Source of the DNA: Arcobacter sp.
Lineage (GTDB): Bacteria > Campylobacterota > Campylobacteria > Campylobacterales > Arcobacteraceae
Assembly (NCBI GenBank): GCA_003252105.1
Contig: QKDL01000066.1
Span: 1 to 45,860, forward strand
Direction: 5' to 3'
DNA length: 45,860 nt
The translations under genes were made by a program, and so were the position numbers. The notes below the pieces were generated by a model. It worked only from the letters and a program-made list of their open reading frames with translations. It was not told the origin of the DNA and did no database searches. Numbering within the stretch: the stretch's first letter is position 1; the number at the start of each line of letters is the position of its first letter. Below, piece by piece: positions 41,161-45,860 of this stretch.

Positions 41161-44100
41161 TATTCCCCTTTTTCTTTAGTAAGACTCATAAGTTTTAAGA
41201 AATGCCTAAACACTTCCTCTTTTTTATTTAAACTCATACTTGCAACATTAAGTGCAGATTCTAAAGTTGTTTTACTATTTTTCATAGTAATTATTCTTTT
41301 AAATATTTCTTTATCTATACTATACTTTAAAATAGCTAACTCTTTATTTAGAGTAACCCTTTCTTCCTCAGTTTTTGCAACTTTTATTTCAACTTTTAGT
41401 ATTTTAAGTCTCTCTTTTATCTCAAAATATCTATCAATTAAGTCATATAAGCTTTCTCCAAAATATCCTTTTTTGTAAGCTTTGTAAATATCATAACCTT
41501 TTTCTCTAATATCATTGCTAATATAAGAGCTTCCCCCTTGTTTTTCAAGGTTTACTTTTGATGAAGTATTTGTTTGGGTCGCTACTAGATTTTGAGTGGG
41601 AGTGATTACTTTTGGTGCTATATTTTCATCATCTGCTAAGTACATAGTGTATCTTGATATATAACTTATTTCACTAAGTGATTGAATAGATGAGTATATA
41701 TTTAATCCTACGTTATCTATAGTTATATTAGAAGTATTAATATCATTTGAAACAATTATGTTTAATGGATCATCTACGATAGGGATTATTATATTGCCAC
41801 CAGAGGTTGTAGAATTTCCTGCTGAATCAATAATCTCATCTATAGTTTTTCCAGAATTTGATTCAATTGTTAGAACTGCTCCATTATAACTTACTGTATA
41901 GTTATCTGACGATAAACCTGTTGGGATAATTGTATATTCTCCTGGTATTATAGCTCCTTGAGAATCTCCTTCATAAGTTAAATTACCAATTAAAGATGTT
42001 TCCGAATCTTCATTTTGGAAACCTGAGTATATTACCCCATTCCCACCTAAATATTTTTCTCCATCAAAAACTTTTGTATCATTGATTGCTGTTATAGATA
42101 ATGGTGCTTTATCAATTATAAGATTACCATCTACAAATGTTATCTCATAGTTTTGTGAACTTAACCCACTAGGTGTAATAGTATATGTTCCTGTATTTAT
42201 TGCTCCTTGTGAATCACCTTCATAATTTAATTCTCCCTTTAATGAACTTTCATTTTCATTATTTACAAAACCAGAGTATTCAACACCATTTCCATCAGAA
42301 TAAGCTAAACCATCATAAACTTTTGAGTCATTAGTAGCAGTTATAGTTAAATCTGCTTTATTGATTATCAAGGTACCATTATTGTAACTAATTTCATAAT
42401 TATCTGATGATAAACCAGTTGGTTCTACTGTATATGTATCTACATTTGTAGCTTCTTGATGATCACCTACAAATGAGAGTGAACCTAAAAGTACCTCTTT
42501 TGTTTCATTATTTACAAAACCATCATAAATTACAGTTTTTTCACCATCGAAAACTTTTCCATCATAGGTTTTTTCAATGTCATTAGCTGTTATAGATAGA
42601 GGTGCCTTATTTATAGTTAGACTACCATTATTATAAGTTATAGAATAATTGTTTGATGATAAACCACTAGGCTCAACTGAATATTTACCTGCATCGATTG
42701 CATCTTTATGTGTTCCATCAAATGAAAGAGTTCCTGATAATACACTAGCATCCTCACTATTTACTAATCCATTATAAGTTACATTTTTTTCACCATCAAA
42801 AACTTTTCCATCATATGTTTTTTCAATATTATTTGCAGTGATTGTAAGAGGTGCTTTATTTACAACTAAAGTTCCATTATTGTATGAAATATTATAATTA
42901 CTTGATGTTAGACCACTAGGTGTTATAGTGTAAGTACCTACATTTTTATCTGCACCAGCATAAGTTATTGATCCTCCCAGTACAGATTTATCTTCTGAAT
43001 TTACAAAACCACTATAACTTACCCCATCAGAATAGTCATAAACCCTTCCATCATAAATTTTTACTGCATCATTTGCCGTGATTGTAAGAGGAATTTTATT
43101 TATGGTTAATGTTCCATTGTTGAAACTGATATTATAATTGTTTGATGTTTGTCCGGAAGGTGTTATTGCATATGTTCCAGCATCTGTAGCTCCTTGAGAA
43201 TCTCCTACAACATTTAATGTCCCACCTAAAACTGTTTGTGTTTCACCATTTACAAATCCTGAATAAACTACTCCATTATCTCCACTATAAGCAAGCCCAT
43301 CATAATCTTTTGAATCATTATTTGCAGTAATACTAAGTGGGGCTTTATTGATTGTCAGAGTTCCATCAACAAAACTTATATTATAGTTGTTTGAACTCAA
43401 ACCACTTGGAGTAATAGTATAGTCACCTGCATCTACTGCTGTTTGTGAATCACCACTGTAAGCTGGAGTTCCTGATAAAACTGAAGAGTTTTCTCCAGCT
43501 ACAAAACCATTATAACTTACTCCATTATTACTTGCATAAGGATTTCCACTGTAAGTCATGCTATCATCATTTGCAGTTACTGTTAGATTTGCTTTATTTA
43601 TTGTAACATTACCTACTGTATTTCCTGCAGAAGCTTCGGTATATCCAGGTTTTTTTATATTTACTGAAATATTGTTGTATGTACCAACATCTTTTACAGA
43701 AAAGATTTGATTTCCTTGATATTCAAATATATAATCTACGCCATATACCCAAGAACTATAAGCACTATCAAATATATCAGCTGTTGACCAAAAACTACTT
43801 AAATTTTGTGTTCCGGCATAAGTTTTAATCAAATCAGATAGAGTATATGCTACCTCTACTCCAATAATAGGATAATCATAGATAATTGTACCAGTATTTT
43901 CTCCTACAATTTTTCCTCTTCCCACTTCAACTGTATATATTTGAGTTGTATCGTTAAATAAAGAATTTAAGACTAAACCTGATGCAAGATTTCTACCTGT
44001 TATTCCACCTGAATAATCAAAAGTTGTAGTTAAAGGAGCAGTAGTATATAAACTTATATTTTTAAGTGTTCCATTATTTGTAGCAACTAAACCAACACCA

Positions 44101-45704
44101 AAAGAAGAAAAAGTGCTTGAAGTATTGATATTCATATTAGAAATTGAGTGACCAAGTCCATCAATAGTTCCACTAAAGATAGTTCTATAATAAGTACCGG
44201 TACCACTATTATATAATATACCTATAGGCAGAAAACCACTAGTCCAACTATTTGTAGCTGAAGCATCGATATCTGCACCTAATACATATTTACCACCATT
44301 ATCAGAAGAGATTCCTTGCAAATCAATACCTGTAAGAGAACCTTCTGCTCCTAAATCAGTAATTACTGTCCAATAAGTTAAGCTACCATCATTACCTAGT
44401 TGTGTTTGGAAGTTAGAGTTTGCATCATTAGCACTTGCTTGAAGATTTACTTTTACTCCTGCACCTAAAGTATATTCGGCAGTATTTCCAGAAGCAATCG
44501 CGCTTTGTCCATATTTTAAAATTAGTTTTCCACCTAAGCCACCACTTGCATCAATATTTGCATTTATATTGATATTATTATCTGCATCTAAAGTTAAGGT
44601 ATTACCACTTGACCAAGTTATAGCACTATCAACTATAATATCTCCAACACTTGCAGCACTCTCATAAGCTGTTGTATCTACGTCTGAATAATCACTTTGG
44701 TCTGTTTCAATTGTAACATGACCACTTCCCAATGCTGTTTCAATTGCAGAAGCAAGTATAGAGTCTATAGTTATATCAACAGGATCTATTAGCCATTTAG
44801 CTGCCTCAACTATTGTATTTTCACTGATAGTAAATTTTTTACCTGAGGTTTCTACAAAACCATCTTTTGCTTTTATCTTTCCACCTAAAGTTGTAGTTCC
44901 CCCATGGGCAAAAATTTCTACGTGACCTGTTATATCATCTAAAGATTGAGCTTGTATAGTTCCTTCATTAATAATCTGGGTATTCAAAATACTGTTTACA
45001 GCTTTAGTTGTAATAAATACTTTTCCCCCATCTGCTTTTATTAGGGACTTGTTTTTTATTAAAGCATCAGCCATCCCTTCATCTATGGCAAGGCTTAATA
45101 GGGAGTTTCCATTTAAATTTAGAGTAATCTTTTTTCCACTTGCAAGTTGAATAGTACCCATTTGAGCTTCAATTACACCTTCGTTAATTATCTCTTTACC
45201 CAATAAGGCTACATAAGATTTGTTTGAAGCTTTAATTGTCCCTAAATTTAGAATAGAGTTTTGACTATTTCCTTGAAATTTATAATTTCCTTTTATAAAA
45301 TCCTCTTCACTAATATCAAGAGTTGAACCAGTAAAACCATTAACATTGATTTGTGCTCCATTTGAAAAAACTATACCATTAGGATTTATAAGAATCACTT
45401 GACCATTTGCATTCATAGCACCTTCAATTAAAGAATTTGAGGTTCCTATTACTCTATTTAAAGTTATTGATGAACTTGAAGGTTGATTAAAATTTACACT
45501 TTCAGATTTTGAGATATCAAATGAGTTCCAATTTATAGTTGCTTTATCACTAAATTGGTTAATATTTGTATTATTACCTATTTGTTTTATGTTGGCATTT
45601 CCTGATTTTACAACACCTCCTGTTGGTGCAGCAAAAATGGCAATTGAATAAACAGTTAACATTAATAAGACTTTTAGAACAGTGAACTTTCTATTATTTT
45701 TCAT
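41160..45704 (-). CDS. TpsA exoprotein with TPS domain and seven MBG repeats
   Basis: A 1514-residue secreted adhesin-like protein. The ATG at 45704 (MKNNRKF) has GGGA six bases upstream and is preferred over a TTG at 45716. It has a signal peptide, then a TPS/filamentous-hemagglutinin N-terminal domain (about 30-310, NQFSDKATINWNSFDI, NPNGIVFSNGAQINVNGF). A beta-helical GLUG-like region follows (about 310-690), then seven MBG domains (about 700-1280), and a helical C-terminal tail (about 1380-1514). No Cys pair or anchor is seen at the end. TpsA proteins are exported through TpsB and serve as adhesins or toxins; MBG-rich stalks favour adhesion. Confidence 0.92.
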   Translation of the reverse strand: MKNNRKFTVLKVLLMLTVYSIAIFAAPTGGVVKSGNANIKQIGNNTNINQFSDKATINWNSFDISKSESVNFNQPSSSSITLNRVIGTSNSLIEGAMNANGQVILINPNGIVFSNGAQINVNGFTGSTLDISEEDFIKGNYKFQGNSQNSILNLGTIKASNKSYVALLGKEIINEGVIEAQMGTIQLASGKKITLNLNGNSLLSLAIDEGMADALIKNKSLIKADGGKVFITTKAVNSILNTQIINEGTIQAQSLDDITGHVEIFAHGGTTTLGGKIKAKDGFVETSGKKFTISENTIVEAAKWLIDPVDITIDSILASAIETALGSGHVTIETDQSDYSDVDTTAYESAASVGDIIVDSAITWSSGNTLTLDADNNININANIDASGGLGGKLILKYGQSAIASGNTAEYTLGAGVKVNLQASANDANSNFQTQLGNDGSLTYWTVITDLGAEGSLTGIDLQGISSDNGGKYVLGADIDASATNSWTSGFLPIGILYNSGTGTYYRTIFSGTIDGLGHSISNMNINTSSTFSSFGVGLVATNNGTLKNISLYTTAPLTTTFDYSGGITGRNLASGLVLNSLFNDTTQIYTVEVGRGKIVGENTGTIIYDYPIIGVEVAYTLSDLIKTYAGTQNLSSFWSTADIFDSAYSSWVYGVDYIFEYQGNQIFSVKDVGTYNNISVNIKKPGYTEASAGNTVGNVTINKANLTVTANDDSMTYSGNPYASNNGVSYNGFVAGENSSVLSGTPAYSGDSQTAVDAGDYTITPSGLSSNNYNISFVDGTLTINKAPLSITANNDSKDYDGLAYSGDNGVVYSGFVNGETQTVLGGTLNVVGDSQGATDAGTYAITPSGQTSNNYNISFNNGTLTINKIPLTITANDAVKIYDGRVYDYSDGVSYSGFVNSEDKSVLGGSITYAGADKNVGTYTITPSGLTSSNYNISYNNGTLVVNKAPLTITANNIEKTYDGKVFDGEKNVTYNGLVNSEDASVLSGTLSFDGTHKDAIDAGKYSVEPSGLSSNNYSITYNNGSLTINKAPLSITANDIEKTYDGKVFDGEKTVIYDGFVNNETKEVLLGSLSFVGDHQEATNVDTYTVEPTGLSSDNYEISYNNGTLIINKADLTITATNDSKVYDGLAYSDGNGVEYSGFVNNENESSLKGELNYEGDSQGAINTGTYTITPSGLSSQNYEITFVDGNLIIDKAPLSITAINDTKVFDGEKYLGGNGVIYSGFQNEDSETSLIGNLTYEGDSQGAIIPGEYTIIPTGLSSDNYTVSYNGAVLTIESNSGKTIDEIIDSAGNSTTSGGNIIIPIVDDPLNIIVSNDINTSNITIDNVGLNIYSSIQSLSEISYISRYTMYLADDENIAPKVITPTQNLVATQTNTSSKVNLEKQGGSSYISNDIREKGYDIYKAYKKGYFGESLYDLIDRYFEIKERLKILKVEIKVAKTEEERVTLNKELAILKYSIDKEIFKRIITMKNSKTTLESALNVASMSLNKKEEVFRHFLKLMSLTKEKGE
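41860..43601 (-). repeat. Seven tandem MBG-encoding repeats in tpsA
   Basis: Units of about 245 bp encode roughly 80-residue domains, each starting (I/V)(N/D)KxxLxxTA and containing YDG or FDG, YxGFxN, a central SGDSQ-like turn, PSGLSSxNYxISY and ending NGTL. Units 4 and 5 are the most similar in protein and DNA (both with IEKTYDGKVFDGEK). Such repeats can recombine and change stalk length. Confidence 0.85.
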
Positions 45705-45727
45705 ATTTATTCCCAACTTTACTTAAT

Positions 45728-45756
45728 ATTATAGCTACTATATAAATTTTTGTCTA
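45728..45756 (-). promoter_or_regulatory. Sigma-70 promoter of tpsA-tpsB
   Basis: On the minus strand TAGACA (45756-45751) is separated by 17 bp from TATAAT (45733-45728), and the start codon lies 24 bp after the -10. This is one of the better-formed promoters in the window and suggests constitutive or regulated transcription of both tps genes from here. Confidence 0.6.
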
Positions 45757-45860
45757 TATATAATTATTGCAAAGAAATCATTAAAAATACATTTATTAAA
45801 ATTAGATTAAATTTATTAAAGGATATTAAAGAAGAAAAAGTTATAATTTTTAAATAATTT

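Noticed and set aside
41860-43601. CRISPR or satellite DNA array
   Set aside because: The 245-bp periodicity is in frame in one long gene and encodes MBG protein domains.

Overview
The window is AT-rich, gene-dense bacterial DNA. Product types and gene order point to Campylobacterota, most likely Arcobacteraceae: the run hom - aminotransferase - periplasmic protein - rlmB - rsmI - rpmE resembles the Campylobacter arrangement as I remember it, and there is a MqnP-type prenyltransferase and abundant sensory kinases of the NIAHQWRQPL type. The species assignment is inference; no rRNA is present.

Layout. (1) 1-9539: mostly minus-strand housekeeping genes (MATE exporter cut by the window edge, hom, PLP aminotransferase, a periplasmic protein, rlmB, rsmI, rpmE, miaA, a small membrane protein), interrupted by one plus-strand cytosolic FIST chemoreceptor. 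(2) 9632-11398: mqnP and a GGDEF protein, then tRNA-Arg(TCG). (3) 11507-22061: a 10.5-kb integrative element in the 3' end of that tRNA, bounded by a 17-bp direct repeat. Its left half is a replicon-like chassis: tyrosine integrase, small HTH protein, Rep_trans-type initiator, gpV-like small protein, hairpin clusters and an unknown 357-aa protein. Its right half is a tightly overlapping four-gene operon: nuclease-methylase fusion, two-TRD specificity subunit, DGQHR-deoxyribosyltransferase/TIR-like fusion, and HNH protein. (4) 22062-24052: a sparsely coding junction with a perfect terminator, a possible 12-codon ORF, an orphan 2-TM protein and a degenerate att-like sequence. (5) 24053-26962: PaaI-type thioesterase divergent from a LysR regulator, a receiver-only response regulator, and a LuxI-fold acyltransferase. 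(6) 26959-33911: an OmpR-type regulator and 7TMR-DISM histidine kinase, then a Gram-negative class GN sortase system (sortase, VIT/VWA target, OmpA-type partner) and a lipoprotein. (7) 34174-38800: a histidine kinase with a receiver-RHH regulator, and a BvgS-like sensor kinase. (8) 38797-45704: a two-partner secretion pair, TpsB with a duplicated N-terminal domain and a large TpsA adhesin with seven MBG repeats.

The strongest candidate for an undescribed system is the 16257-21931 operon. It looks like a BcgI-style restriction-modification pair (nuclease and methylase in one chain, separate S subunit, no HsdR helicase), translationally coupled to a protein joining a DndB-like DGQHR domain to a predicted nucleotide- or NAD-cleaving domain, and to an HNH nuclease. 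A second lead is the response regulator with a ribbon-helix-helix output domain, whose operon promoter carries 10-bp phased direct repeats. A third is a set of 11-bp phased repeats at both ends of the element, with a related array about 3.5 kb outside it. All functions are read from sequence motifs alone; no searches were run.
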